61,186 nucleotides of DNA from Frankiales bacterium (GTDB lineage Bacteria; Actinomycetota; Actinomycetes; Mycobacteriales; SCTD01), in the NCBI GenBank assembly GCA_025966135.1, contig JAOPVP010000075.1, positions 1 to 61,186 on the forward strand. The letters are read 5' to 3'. The notes below the pieces were generated by a model, which searched no databases, was not told the origin of the DNA, and worked only from the letters and a program-made list of their open reading frames with translations. The translations under genes and the position numbers were made by a program. Positions 52,806-61,186 of the stretch are shown in pieces. Numbering within the stretch: position 1 is the first letter of the stretch; the number at the start of each line of letters is the position of its first letter.

Positions 52806-54395
52806 CTACATCGTGTCGGCGGAGGCCACCAGCGGCTCGAGCACCGCGTCGGGGAAGTCGCGCTGGGTGCGCCCCAGTCGCCACGGGTCGGCGAACAGCG
52901 CCAGCCACTCGCCGTCGCCACGCAGCATGACCTCGACGCCGCTCTGCCGGTCGAGCTCGGCGACCCACTCCCGGGTGGTCCGGCGGGCCAGCGAGTACGG
53001 CAGCCGGTCAAGGGTGATCTCGGCGCCCATCTCGCCCTTCATCCGGTGGGTCGCGACCTCGAACTGCATCGGCCCGACCGCAGCGAGCACCGGCGCCTGG
53101 TCACCACGCAGGTCCGAGCGAAGGACCTGCACCACCCCCTCCTGCTCGAGTTGCTCGATGCCGCGGCGGAACTGCTTGTAGCGGCCGCTGTCCATCGAAC
53201 GGGCGACCGCGAAGTGCTCCGGTGCGAAGGACGGGATCGGTGGGAAGGCCACGTGCTCGTCGACGTACAGCGAGTCGCCGACCCGCAGCATCGAGGCGTT
53301 GACGAGCCCGACCACGTCGCCGGGGTAGGCCAGGTCCACGGTCTCGCGGTTCTGCCCGAACACCTGCTGCGCGTACTTGGTCGCGAAGGGCTTCTTCGAC
53401 GCCGCGTGCGTCACGACGGCCCCGCGCTCGAACACCCCCGAGCAGACCCGGATGTAGGCCAGTCGGTCACGGTGGGCCGAGTCCATCCCCGCCTGGATCT
53501 TGAACACGAACCCGCTGAAGGGGCCGTCCACCGGCCGCGGCTTGCCGCCCTCGTCCTCCCGCGCCCCCGGGGCAGGCGCGAGCTCGAGCAGGGCGTCGAG
53601 CAGCTGCGCGACCCCGAAGTTCAGGACTGCCGAACCGAACAGCACCGGGGTCTTCCGGTGCGCGAGGTAGCCGTCGAGGTCGAGGTCGGCGTCGTCGGCT
53701 GACAGCAGCTCCGACTCCTCGACCGCCGTCAGCCAGGCGTCGCCGTGCGCGGCCAGCGCCTCCTCGGCAGACATGACCTGCTGCACTGCCAGGGTCGCGC
53801 CGCCGGCCGTCCGAGTGAACTGCACGAACTTCCCGGTACGACGGTCCAGCACCCCCCGGAAGTCGCCGGCGATCCCGACGGGCCACGTGAGCGGCGTCGG
53901 CTTCAGGCCGGTCTTGGCATAGACCTCGTCCATCAGAGCCAAGGCCTCGTGACCGGGCCGGTCCCACTTGTTGATGACCGTCAGCACCGGGATACGCCGG
54001 TGCCGGCAGACCTCGAACAGCTTGAGGGTCTGCGGCTCCATGCCCTTGGCGGCATCGACGAGCATGACGGCGCTGTCGACCGCGGCGAGCACCCGGTAGG
54101 TGTCCTCCGAGAAGTCGGCGTGGCCCGGGGTGTCGACCAGGTTGACGACGGCGTCGCCGTACCCGAACTGCAGTGCGGCACTGGAGATCGAGATGCCACG
54201 GGCCTTCTCGATGTCCATCCAGTCCGACACGGTGCTGCGGCGACCGGCCTTGCCGTGGATGTGCCCGGCCTCGTTGATCACCCGCGCGTGCAGGGCGAGC
54301 GCCTCGGTCAGAGTCGACTTGCCCGCGTCGGGGTGGCTGATGACCGCGAAGGTGCGACGACGGGCAGCCTCCGCGACGGCGGGGCTGACGGTCAC
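52806..54395 (-). CDS. prfC: Peptide chain release factor 3
   Basis: A translational GTPase that recycles RF1/RF2. 529 residues. G1 ISHPDAGKSTLTEAL, G2 region KARGISISSAALQF, G3 LVDTPGHADFSEDTYRVL, G4 VINKWDRPG. Domain 2/3 signatures are GFVFKIQAGMDSAHRDRLAY and VGPMQFEVATHRMKGEMGAE. GTG 54395 begins the expected N-terminus. It follows the tRNA-Thr gene and its hairpin terminator on the same strand. Confidence 0.95.
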   Translation of the reverse strand: MTVSPAVAEAARRRTFAVISHPDAGKSTLTEALALHARVINEAGHIHGKAGRRSTVSDWMDIEKARGISISSAALQFGYGDAVVNLVDTPGHADFSEDTYRVLAAVDSAVMLVDAAKGMEPQTLKLFEVCRHRRIPVLTVINKWDRPGHEALALMDEVYAKTGLKPTPLTWPVGIAGDFRGVLDRRTGKFVQFTRTAGGATLAVQQVMSAEEALAAHGDAWLTAVEESELLSADDADLDLDGYLAHRKTPVLFGSAVLNFGVAQLLDALLELAPAPGAREDEGGKPRPVDGPFSGFVFKIQAGMDSAHRDRLAYIRVCSGVFERGAVVTHAASKKPFATKYAQQVFGQNRETVDLAYPGDVVGLVNASMLRVGDSLYVDEHVAFPPIPSFAPEHFAVARSMDSGRYKQFRRGIEQLEQEGVVQVLRSDLRGDQAPVLAAVGPMQFEVATHRMKGEMGAEITLDRLPYSLARRTTREWVAELDRQSGVEVMLRGDGEWLALFADPWRLGRTQRDFPDAVLEPLVASADTM

Positions 54396-54461
54396 GCTGC
54401 TCCTTCGTCCGGTTCGGACCTCCAGGGTAGGGGTCCGACGAGGCGGCGCGGCTGAACGGCG

Positions 54462-54490
54462 CAGCGCCCCAGCCGTGGGCTGGGGCGCTG
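54462..54490 (-). terminator. Hairpin terminator downstream of tRNA-Thr(CGT)
   Basis: CAGCGCCCCAGCC and GGCTGGGGCGCTG form a 13-bp GC stem with a three-base loop (54475-54477), four bases beyond the encoded CCA end of the tRNA and upstream of prfC. Confidence 0.75.
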
Positions 54491-54493
54491 GGG

Positions 54494-54569
54494 TGGAGCC
54501 GCCTCGGAGAATCGAACTCCGGACAACCTCATTACGAGTGAGGTGCTCTGCCGACTGAGCTAAGGCGGC
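54494..54569 (-). tRNA. tRNA-Thr (anticodon CGT)
   Basis: A 76-base tRNA with encoded CCA (54496-54494). The acceptor GCCGCCT/AGGCGGC, the D stem GCTC/GAGC, the anticodon stem CCTCA/TGAGG enclosing CTCGTAA and the T arm CGGAG-TTCGATT-CTCCG all pair. The anticodon CGT (54534-54536) reads ACG, the commonest type of Thr codon ending in a GC-rich genome. Confidence 0.96.
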
Positions 54570-54612
54570 TTGGTGCGCGGACGAGTCTAGGGCACGTCAG
54601 CAGCTGCCCACG

Positions 54613-55788
54613 TCAGCCGGTACGAAGGGCCAAGGCCATCGCCTCGACGGCAAGCTGTGGGGCCACGTTGCCCTCGATAGCGGTCCGACAGTCCAGCACG
54701 GCGTCGATCCGATGCAGCGTCGACTCCGGGGCGGAGCCGCGAGCGATCGTCGTGGCCTGGTCGGAAAGGTCGGCGTGGACCGGGACGGCCCCGGTGCCGA
54801 GCTGCAGGGCCAGGACATCGCGGTAGAACGCTGCGAGGTCGATCAGCGCCCGGTCGAGGGCGTCTCGCTGGGTGCGGGTACCGCGCGACTTCTGGCGCTT
54901 CTCCAGCTCCTTCAGCGCCCCGGCGCCGCCCTTCGGTGCGCTGCCGGTGTAGCCCTTGCCGGTGGCGCCTCCTCCGAGCGCGGTGGACAGGGCCTCCTTC
55001 TCGGCCAGGTCTCGGGTGCCGGCCAGCTTGTCGGCCTCCTCCTTCGCCGCGTCGACGAGGTCCTTCGCGGCAACCAGGGCCTGCCCCACGTTGCCGAGCG
55101 AACGAGGCAGCGCCAGGACGTCGCGACGCTCGCGACGGGCCTCCTCGTCGGTGGCAAGGCGCCGGGCTCGCCCGATGTGCCCCTGAGCAGCGCGGGCGGC
55201 GAACGACGCCATCGCCGGGTCAACCCCGTGCCGGTCGATCAGCACCTGGGCGACCGCACTCGCGGCGGGACTGCGGAGGGGCACGAGCCGGCAACGGGAT
55301 CGGATCGTGGGGAGCAGGTCGTCGACCGACGGGGCGCAGAGCAGCAGCACGCTGTGCGGCGGCGGCTCCTCCACGGCCTTGAGGAGGGTGTTCGAGGTGC
55401 GCTCCTCCATCCGGTCCGCGTCCTCGATCAGGGTGACCTGCCAGCGCCCCCGGGTGGGGGCGCGCGCCGAGCGACCGATGACCTCGCGGGCATCGGCGAT
55501 CGACAGGTGCAGGCCCTCCGGCACCACCACCGCAACATCCGGGTGTGTGCCAGACAGGGCTTGATGGCACGACGAGCAGTGCCCACAGCCGCGGTCGGGG
55601 CACTGCAGCGCGGCCGCGAAGGCCCGCGCCGCCACCGACCGGCCCGATCCCGGCGGACCCGTGAACAGCCAGGCGTGCGTCATCCCGGCTCCCTGACCGC
55701 CGGCGACGGCCTGCGCCGCAGCCCCGACCGCGGCGGTGAGCTGCTCGACCACAGCCTCCTGCCCGACGAGGTCGTCGAAGACGCTCAC
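54613..55788 (-). CDS. holB: DNA polymerase III subunit delta'
   Basis: A clamp-loader subunit. 391 residues. An AAA+ core with HAWLFTGPPGSGRSVAARAF (a modified P-loop), a four-cysteine zinc module CPDRGCGHCSSC, Walker B-like LIEDADRMEERTSNTLLKAV, and the SRC motif TIRSRCRLVPLRSP. The middle holds a lysine-rich insert (about 265-305) typical of actinobacterial HolB. GTG 55788 overlaps the tmk stop as GTGA, so nucleotide supply and clamp loading are translated together. Confidence 0.92.
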   Translation of the reverse strand: MSVFDDLVGQEAVVEQLTAAVGAAAQAVAGGQGAGMTHAWLFTGPPGSGRSVAARAFAAALQCPDRGCGHCSSCHQALSGTHPDVAVVVPEGLHLSIADAREVIGRSARAPTRGRWQVTLIEDADRMEERTSNTLLKAVEEPPPHSVLLLCAPSVDDLLPTIRSRCRLVPLRSPAASAVAQVLIDRHGVDPAMASFAARAAQGHIGRARRLATDEEARRERRDVLALPRSLGNVGQALVAAKDLVDAAKEEADKLAGTRDLAEKEALSTALGGGATGKGYTGSAPKGGAGALKELEKRQKSRGTRTQRDALDRALIDLAAFYRDVLALQLGTGAVPVHADLSDQATTIARGSAPESTLHRIDAVLDCRTAIEGNVAPQLAVEAMALALRTG

Positions 55789-57749
55789 ACCCGCTCCAGC
55801 TTTGCGGCCGGCACCAGCGGCAGCACCCGCGAGAGCACCGCCCGGTGCACCTCCTCCGGGCTCTGGGCCGCGGCCACCACCAGGTAGCGGGACGGCACCG
55901 CCGCGGCGAGGTCGAGGAAGCCCTGCCGAACTGCGCGGTGGAAGTCGAGTGACTCCCGCTCGATCCGGTCAGGCGAGCCGGTGGCGCGCGCCAGCCCCAC
56001 CGCGGGGTCAATGTCGAGCAACACCGTCACGTCGGGGCGCAGCGCCTGGGTGGCCCACCGCGACAGCTCGGCTACCTCCTCGACGCCCAACGCCCGCCCA
56101 GCGCCCTGGTAGGCCAGAGAGCTGTCGACGTACCGATCGCTGATGACGATGGCACCGCGCTGGAGCGCCGGCCGAACCACCGTCGCGACGTGCTGGGCAC
56201 GGTCGGCGGCGTACAGCAGCGCCTCGGCGCGCGAGCACAGGGTCGTGCTGGGGTCCAGCAGCAGCGCGCGGATCTTCGCGCCGACCTCGGTGGCACCAGG
56301 CTCACGCGTGATCACCACCTCGTGCCCTTGCTCCTCGAGCACCGCTGCCAGGCTCGTCAGCTGCGTCGACTTGCCCGCACCCTCGCCGCCCTCGAAGACC
56401 ACGAACAACCCGCGGTACGACGGTCCGGCTGCCGACCGACGACGGAACAGCGCCACCAGGTCGAGGTGGAGCGGCACCTCGGGACGGTCGTTCATGGTGC
56501 GGAAGGACACGGTCCCGACGAGCACCGCGAGCAGCCCCCCGAGCACCAGGGTGACGGAGACGCCGTTGACGTCCAGGCGGCCGTACTCGCGGATCCCGAT
56601 GACACCGGCCAGGGCTGGGGCGACGGTCACCGACAGCAGCAGGGCGATCCGCATCAGGGAGTTGACCAGGCCGAACGTCCGTCCGCGTACGGCGTCCTCG
56701 ACCTCACCGCCCAGCAGCGTCAGGCCGGTGACGTAGGCGAGGCCGGCGAAGGCGCCGAGCAGGATCGTGGCGAAGACGACCAGGGCCAGCACCGGGACCA
56801 TGGACATGAAGACCAGGCAGGCTCCGGCGCCGACGATCGCCGGGCCCAGGACCCGTCGACGCGACATGTTCCGAACCACCCTGGGTCCGAGCGCAACACC
56901 GAGGGCGATGCCGACGAACACCGATCCGAACAGCAGGGCGAACGCCGCCTCACCGGCGTTCAGGACGGTTTCGGTGAACAGCTTGCCGTTGCCGACCACG
57001 ACCCCGGCGGCGGCCAGCGCACCGAACATCCCGACGAGCAGTCCACGAACGAGCCGGCTGGTGCCCGCGAAGCGCAGCCCCTCGCGGATGCTGTCGATGA
57101 CCGTCGGAACCTGCTCCGTGGTCCTGATCACCTCGACCCGGCTCGGGATCTCCTGGATCCGGGCGACCTGACCGGCCGCGAACAGGAACGTGCCGGCGTT
57201 GACGTACAGCGCCAGGTTGGCCGCTGACTGGCCGGTGCGGACCGTGAGCGTGGCGAGGACGCCGAAGACGGCCGCCGCGACCGGCGCGGTGCCGTAGGTC
57301 GCGAAGAGCGAGATCTGGTTGGCGGACTCGAGGTGCTCCTTGGCCAGGTGCGGGACCGAGGCCTCCTTGGCCGGGATCCACACCAGCGACAGGATCTCCA
57401 CGAGCGCCGTGGCCACCAGCAGCCAGAGCAGGCTGCCGACCAGCGGCATCGACAGGAACAGCCCGAAGCGCAGGACGTCGGCGACCACCATCGTGATGCG
57501 CCGGTCGAAGCGGTCGGCCAGCACGCCGACGATCGGCGCGAGCAGGACCGCGGGCAACAGCCGGAAGGCGAGCACTCCCCCGATGGCATAGCTCTTCGCG
57601 TCGAACCCGCGGACCAAAGTGGCGGCGAGCGCGGTGGTCGCGAGGAAGCCCAACCAGTCGCCGAAGCTGGACAGCACCAGGGCAAGGGACAGCCGCCGGA
57701 AGCCCCGGTGGGCCAACGCCCCCGGCCAGTGCCTCCCTGTCCGTCTCAC
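55785..57749 (-). CDS. tmk: MFS transporter-thymidylate kinase fusion
   Basis: 654 residues in one unbroken frame. Residues 1 to about 415 form a 10-12-helix MFS transporter (GFRRLSLALVLSSFGDWLGF, the motif-A-like LADRFDRRITMVVADVLRFG, GSVFVGIALGVALGPRVVRN). After a short linker, residues 447-654 are a full thymidylate kinase: P-loop FEGGEGAGKST (454-462), the DR-x motif SDRYVDSSLAYQGAGRALGV and the lid region RATGSPDRIERESLDFHRAV. The kinase makes dTDP for DNA synthesis. The transporter substrate is unknown. The same fusion is known in other actinobacteria. Confidence 0.93.
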   Translation of the reverse strand: MRRTGRHWPGALAHRGFRRLSLALVLSSFGDWLGFLATTALAATLVRGFDAKSYAIGGVLAFRLLPAVLLAPIVGVLADRFDRRITMVVADVLRFGLFLSMPLVGSLLWLLVATALVEILSLVWIPAKEASVPHLAKEHLESANQISLFATYGTAPVAAAVFGVLATLTVRTGQSAANLALYVNAGTFLFAAGQVARIQEIPSRVEVIRTTEQVPTVIDSIREGLRFAGTSRLVRGLLVGMFGALAAAGVVVGNGKLFTETVLNAGEAAFALLFGSVFVGIALGVALGPRVVRNMSRRRVLGPAIVGAGACLVFMSMVPVLALVVFATILLGAFAGLAYVTGLTLLGGEVEDAVRGRTFGLVNSLMRIALLLSVTVAPALAGVIGIREYGRLDVNGVSVTLVLGGLLAVLVGTVSFRTMNDRPEVPLHLDLVALFRRRSAAGPSYRGLFVVFEGGEGAGKSTQLTSLAAVLEEQGHEVVITREPGATEVGAKIRALLLDPSTTLCSRAEALLYAADRAQHVATVVRPALQRGAIVISDRYVDSSLAYQGAGRALGVEEVAELSRWATQALRPDVTVLLDIDPAVGLARATGSPDRIERESLDFHRAVRQGFLDLAAAVPSRYLVVAAAQSPEEVHRAVLSRVLPLVPAAKLERV

Positions 57750-57769
57750 GGCGTAAGCCTACGGTTCGA

Positions 57770-60454
57770 TCACGCCTTCTTCTTCGCCGCAGCCTTCTTG
57801 GCGGGTGCTTTCTTCGCCGGCGCCTTCTTCGCTGCCGTCTTGCGCGGGGCGGCCTTCTTCTTCGGCGCCGGACCGCGCGCCCGTCGGTCGGACAGCAGCT
57901 CCGCCGCCCGCTCGTCGGTGAGCTCCTCGATCGAGTCGTCCTTGCGGAGCGACGCGTTGGTCTCCCCATCGGTGACATAGGGCCCGAAGCGGCCCTCCTT
58001 GACCACCATCGGCTTGCCGCTGACCGGGTCGTTGCCGAGCTCCTTGAGCGGCGGTGCTGCCGCGGCCCGACCGCGCAGCTTCGGCTGGGCCAACAGCGTC
58101 TGCGCCTGCTCGAGCGTGACCGTGAACAGCTGCTCCTCGTCCACGAGCGAGCGGGATTCCTTGCCCTTGCTGATGTACGGGCCGTAGCGACCGTTCTGCG
58201 CGGTGACCGGCTCGCCCTCGATCTCGCCGAGCACCCGGGGCAACGACAGCAGCTTCAGCGCCTCGTCGAGCGTGACCGTCGTCAGGTCCATGGTCTTGAA
58301 CAGCGAGGCGGTTTCCGGCTTCTCCGTGGAGCCCTCTGGGAGGGCAACGGTGATGTACGGGCCGAATCGGCCCTTCTTGGCCACCACGTCCAGGCCGCTC
58401 TCCGGGTGCTGCCCCAGCACCCGGTCGTCGTTCGGCGCGTCGGCCAGCTCCAGAGCCAGCTCGACGGTCAGCTCGTCCGGCGCGAGGTCCTCGGGTAGCG
58501 ACGCGCGCTTGTCGCCGATCTCCACGTACGGCCCGTACCGCCCGACCCGCACGACCACCGGGGTGCCGTCTGGGTCCTGTCCGATCGGGATGGAGTTGAC
58601 GGCCCGCGCGTCGATGTCACCGAGGCCCTCAGAGGTGAGCTTCTTCAACCCGCCCTGGCGGGCGAGCCCGCCGGCCTTGCCCTCGTCGCTGCCGAAGTAG
58701 AACCGGGTCAGCCACGGCACGCTGTCGCCGTTGCCGCCGGCGATGTCGTCGAGGTCGTCCTCCATCGACGCGGTGAAGCCGTAGTCGACGAGCCGTCCGA
58801 AGTGCTGCTCGAGCAGGCCGATGACCGCAAAGGCCAGCCAGGTCGGCACCAGGGCCGACCCCTTCTTCCAGACGTACCCGCGGTCCTGGATCGTCGAGAT
58901 GATCGACGCGTATGTCGACGGCCGTCCGATCCCGAGCTCCTCCAGCTGCTTGACCAGCGACGCCTCGGTGTACCTGGCCGGCGGCGAGGTGGTGTGGCCC
59001 TGCGGCTCCAGCTCGCGTACGGCGAGGGCATCGCCGACCGCGACGTTCGGCAGCCGGCGCTCGGTCGACTCCAGCTCGGCGTCGGGGTCGTCGCTGCCCT
59101 CGACGTAGGCCCGCAGGAAGCCCGGGAAGGTGATGACCTTCCCGGACGCGGAGAACTCGGCGTCGGTGCCGTCGACTGTGACGGCGCCGAGCTTGACGGA
59201 GGCCGTGACTCCTCGGGCGTCGGCCATCTGGGACGCGACGGTGCGCTGCCAGATCAGCTCGTAGAGGCGCAGCTCGTCACCGGACACCTGCCCGGCCAGC
59301 TGCCCCGGCGTCTTGAAGGAGTCGCCCGACGGGCGGATCGCCTCGTGGGCCTCCTGGGCGTTCTTGACCTTCTTGGCATAGGTGCGGGGCGCGTCCGGGA
59401 CGTACTCCGGGCCGTAGAGGTCCCGGGCAGTCTGACGCGCTGCCGCGATCGCGGTCTCCGACAGGTTGGTGCTGTCGGTGCGCATGTAGGTGATGTGGCC
59501 GTTCTCGTACAGCCGCTGCGCGGTGCGCATCGCGTGCTGAGCCGTCATCCGGAGCTTGCGGCCGGCTTCCTGCTGCAGCGTGGAGGTCATGAACGGCGCG
59601 TACGGCTTGCGGCTGTAGGGCTTGTCCTCGACCGAGCGCACCTCGAAGGACGCGGTCTCGAGCCGCTCGCTCAAGGTGCGGGCCGACGCCTCGTCGAGCT
59701 GCAGGACCTCGCGGGTGAGCTGCCCGGTCTCGGGGTCGAAGTCACGACCGGTCGCGAGCCGCTGGCCGTCAACCGACTGCAGGGTCGCGACCAGTCGCTC
59801 CTGCTCGCCCTGCTTGTCGAAGGTCCCCTCGATGTCCCAGTACGACGCCTCGCGGAACCGCATCCGGGCCCGCTCCCGCTCCACCACGACCCGGGTGGCG
59901 ACGGACTGCACGCGGCCGGCCGACAGCCTCGGCATGACCTTCTTCCACAGCACCTCGGAGACCCGGTAGCCGTAGAGGCGGTCAAGGATGCGACGGGTCT
60001 CCTGGGCGTCCACCAGGTCACGGTCGAGCTCGCGGGGGCTCGCGACGGCCGCCTCGATGGCTGGCTTGGTGATCTCGTGGAAGACCATCCGGTGGACCGG
60101 GACCTTGGGCTTGAGGGTCTCGAGCAGGTGCCAGGCGATGGCCTCGCCCTCGCGGTCCTCATCGGTGGCGAGGTAGAGCTCGTCGGACTCCTTCAGCAGC
60201 GCCCGGAGCTTGGCGACCTGCTGCTTCTTGTCCGGCGAGACGATGTAAAGCGCCTTGAACCCGTTGTCGACGTCGACACCGTCCTTGGCCCACGCCAGGC
60301 CCTTGTACTCCGCGGGCACGTCGGCCGCGCTGCGGGGCAGGTCGCGGATGTGGCCGATGGAGGACTCCACGACATAGCCCGGACCGAGATACCCCGCGAT
60401 GGTCTTGGCCTTCGCAGGGGACTCGACGATGACAAGGCGCTGGCCGGCGGGCAC
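57770..60454 (-). CDS. topA: DNA topoisomerase I
   Basis: A type IA topoisomerase relaxing negative supercoils. 894 residues. The TOPRIM domain is LVIVESPAKAKTIAGYLGPG with the acidic TDEDREGEAIAWHL. The active-site tyrosine is in GHITYMRTDSTNLSE. The C-terminal part has four repeats of the topoisomerase C-terminal element (GRYGPYVEIGDKRASLPEDL, KGRFGPYITVALPEGSTEKP, NGRYGPYISKGKESRSLVDE, EGRFGPYVTDGETNASLRKD) without zinc fingers, then a Lys/Ala tail (KKAPAKKAPAKKAAAKKKA), as in actinobacteria. GTG 60454 has GGAG nearby. Confidence 0.96.
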   Translation of the reverse strand: MPAGQRLVIVESPAKAKTIAGYLGPGYVVESSIGHIRDLPRSAADVPAEYKGLAWAKDGVDVDNGFKALYIVSPDKKQQVAKLRALLKESDELYLATDEDREGEAIAWHLLETLKPKVPVHRMVFHEITKPAIEAAVASPRELDRDLVDAQETRRILDRLYGYRVSEVLWKKVMPRLSAGRVQSVATRVVVERERARMRFREASYWDIEGTFDKQGEQERLVATLQSVDGQRLATGRDFDPETGQLTREVLQLDEASARTLSERLETASFEVRSVEDKPYSRKPYAPFMTSTLQQEAGRKLRMTAQHAMRTAQRLYENGHITYMRTDSTNLSETAIAAARQTARDLYGPEYVPDAPRTYAKKVKNAQEAHEAIRPSGDSFKTPGQLAGQVSGDELRLYELIWQRTVASQMADARGVTASVKLGAVTVDGTDAEFSASGKVITFPGFLRAYVEGSDDPDAELESTERRLPNVAVGDALAVRELEPQGHTTSPPARYTEASLVKQLEELGIGRPSTYASIISTIQDRGYVWKKGSALVPTWLAFAVIGLLEQHFGRLVDYGFTASMEDDLDDIAGGNGDSVPWLTRFYFGSDEGKAGGLARQGGLKKLTSEGLGDIDARAVNSIPIGQDPDGTPVVVRVGRYGPYVEIGDKRASLPEDLAPDELTVELALELADAPNDDRVLGQHPESGLDVVAKKGRFGPYITVALPEGSTEKPETASLFKTMDLTTVTLDEALKLLSLPRVLGEIEGEPVTAQNGRYGPYISKGKESRSLVDEEQLFTVTLEQAQTLLAQPKLRGRAAAAPPLKELGNDPVSGKPMVVKEGRFGPYVTDGETNASLRKDDSIEELTDERAAELLSDRRARGPAPKKKAAPRKTAAKKAPAKKAPAKKAAAKKKA

Positions 60455-60658
60455 ATCTCTCCAAGCTCAAGTGGTGAGTGGTCTGCGGACCAGGGTGCCT
60501 GACGCTGTCAAGCCCGGACCGCGCTCTCCACCCTGCCAGACGCCCCCCGGAACGGCGGGGAGGCGTGGCTTACGGGGGCTGCGACATGAGCCGAATCGCC
60601 CCGGATGACGTGTCTTCCGCCGTAAGGTACGCGCACCTCGAACGAAGGAATCGCCACG

Positions 60659-61186
60659 GTGACTCACGGACTTCCAACGCCGCACCCAATCGGCAAGCGC
60701 ATCGCCGTGGGAGGGTGCACGGCCCTCCTGCTCGTCGGTGTCAGCGCCTGCAGCAACAACAGCGGCAAGGCGCAGGCCACACCCGGGCCGTCAGCCAGCG
60801 GCGGCACCTCCGCTCTGCTCAACCAGGCGCTGACAGACCAGGCCCAGGGCAAGAACGCTCAGGCGAAAGCGGAGTACCAGCAGCTCCTCGCGCAGGACCC
60901 GAACAACAAGTTCGCGTTCTACAACCTCGGCGCCATCGCGCAGATCGAGAAGGACAACGCCCTCGCGATCACGTACTACAACCGGACGTTGGCGGTGGAC
61001 CCCAAGTTCAACCCGGCGTTGTACAACCTCGCGATCATCACCGACGCGACAGGCAACCCCAACGGGGCCGTATCGCTGTACCGACGTGCGATCGCGTCGA
61101 ACCCCACAGACGCCAAAGCGCACTACAACTTGGGGCTGCTCCTGCGCCGGCTGGGCAAGGTTCGCGATGGCGTCGCCGAGATCAAC
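60659..61186 (+). CDS. TPR-repeat lipoprotein (3' end outside the window)
   Basis: 176 codons are visible and the frame is open at the right edge. The start is GTG 60659 with GAAGGAA eight bases upstream. A signal peptide ends in a lipobox (LLLVGVSAC, Cys31), followed by a Ser/Gly linker and TPR repeats (FYNLGAIAQIEKDNALAITY, LYNLAIITDATGNPNGAVSL, HYNLGLLLRRLGKVRDGVAE). It is exported and membrane-tethered, probably a scaffold for protein contacts. The 204 bases between it and divergent topA hold an imperfect GC hairpin around 60540 but no promoter I could fix. Confidence 0.82.
   Translation, partial: MTHGLPTPHPIGKRIAVGGCTALLLVGVSACSNNSGKAQATPGPSASGGTSALLNQALTDQAQGKNAQAKAEYQQLLAQDPNNKFAFYNLGAIAQIEKDNALAITYYNRTLAVDPKFNPALYNLAIITDATGNPNGAVSLYRRAIASNPTDAKAHYNLGLLLRRLGKVRDGVAEIN

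Noticed and set aside
60532..60566. Imperfect GC hairpin between topA and the TPR lipoprotein gene
   Set aside because: Lies between divergent genes where a terminator is not expected, and the stem has a bulge.

Overview
The window comes from a very GC-rich actinobacterium (Actinomycetota). The evidence is the gene content: Lsr2, CarD, ClpC, DUF3263, DUF3180, a DUF2342-type zincin, an NDMA-dependent alcohol dehydrogenase of the kind linked to mycofactocin, a SigH-type sigma factor, an MFS-thymidylate kinase fusion and a second NuoD-like gene. GTG starts are common and genes are densely packed. I would not name a genus. Almost everything looks chromosomal and housekeeping. I see no prophage, integrase, transposase gene or CRISPR array.

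Layout. 1-9.6 kb: tail of a probable trehalose-phosphate synthase, a broken AAA ATPase remnant, otsB, a LytR_C protein and DUF3263, a 22-bp inverted repeat, Glu/Leu-type dehydrogenase, alcohol dehydrogenase, pheA, tRNA-Thr(TGT), and a regulator/efflux pump pair with an operator array. 9.6-17.5 kb: thioesterase, LysM protein, sigH, and the carD-PIN/TRAM-ispD-ispF-cysS-rlmB cluster. 17.7-20.3 kb: a type III polyketide synthase with a UbiG-like methyltransferase and a divergent UbiA-like prenyltransferase. 20.3-24.2 kb: SCO1 and LpqE-like lipoproteins, radA, disA. 24.2-27.6 kb: an Hpt-CheB-CheR-CheW-membrane peptide operon without CheA or receptors. 27.7-34 kb: mutY, clpC, lsr2, lysS. 34-39.5 kb: DUF2520-panC-panD-nadB-nadC-coaX, a CoA/NAD operon. 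39.6-41.6 kb: a MidA-type methyltransferase, a 40-codon micro-gene and an orphan NuoD. 41.7-50.6 kb: the long dacB-zincin-tilS-hpt-ftsH-folP-NTF2-folB-folK-DUF3180 run. 50.7-61.2 kb: ppa, an ECF sigma/anti-sigma pair, prfC, tRNA-Thr(CGT), holB, MFS-tmk, topA and a cut-off TPR lipoprotein.

How the genes work together. Consecutive genes repeatedly share GTGA or ATGA four-base overlaps, so long stretches are probably translated in coupled fashion: four junctions in hpt-cheB-cheR-cheW-TM, most junctions in DUF2520-to-coaX, and most in the zincin-to-DUF3180 run. The points most worth following up are the micro-gene coupled on both sides between a complex I-type methyltransferase and a degenerate NuoD, the CheA-less chemosensory operon, the small type III PKS/UbiG/UbiA pathway whose divergent start codons touch, a possible 51-bp insertion with 8-bp flanking repeats, and a triple operator in front of the efflux pump. 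No gene-free stretch exceeds 300 bases.
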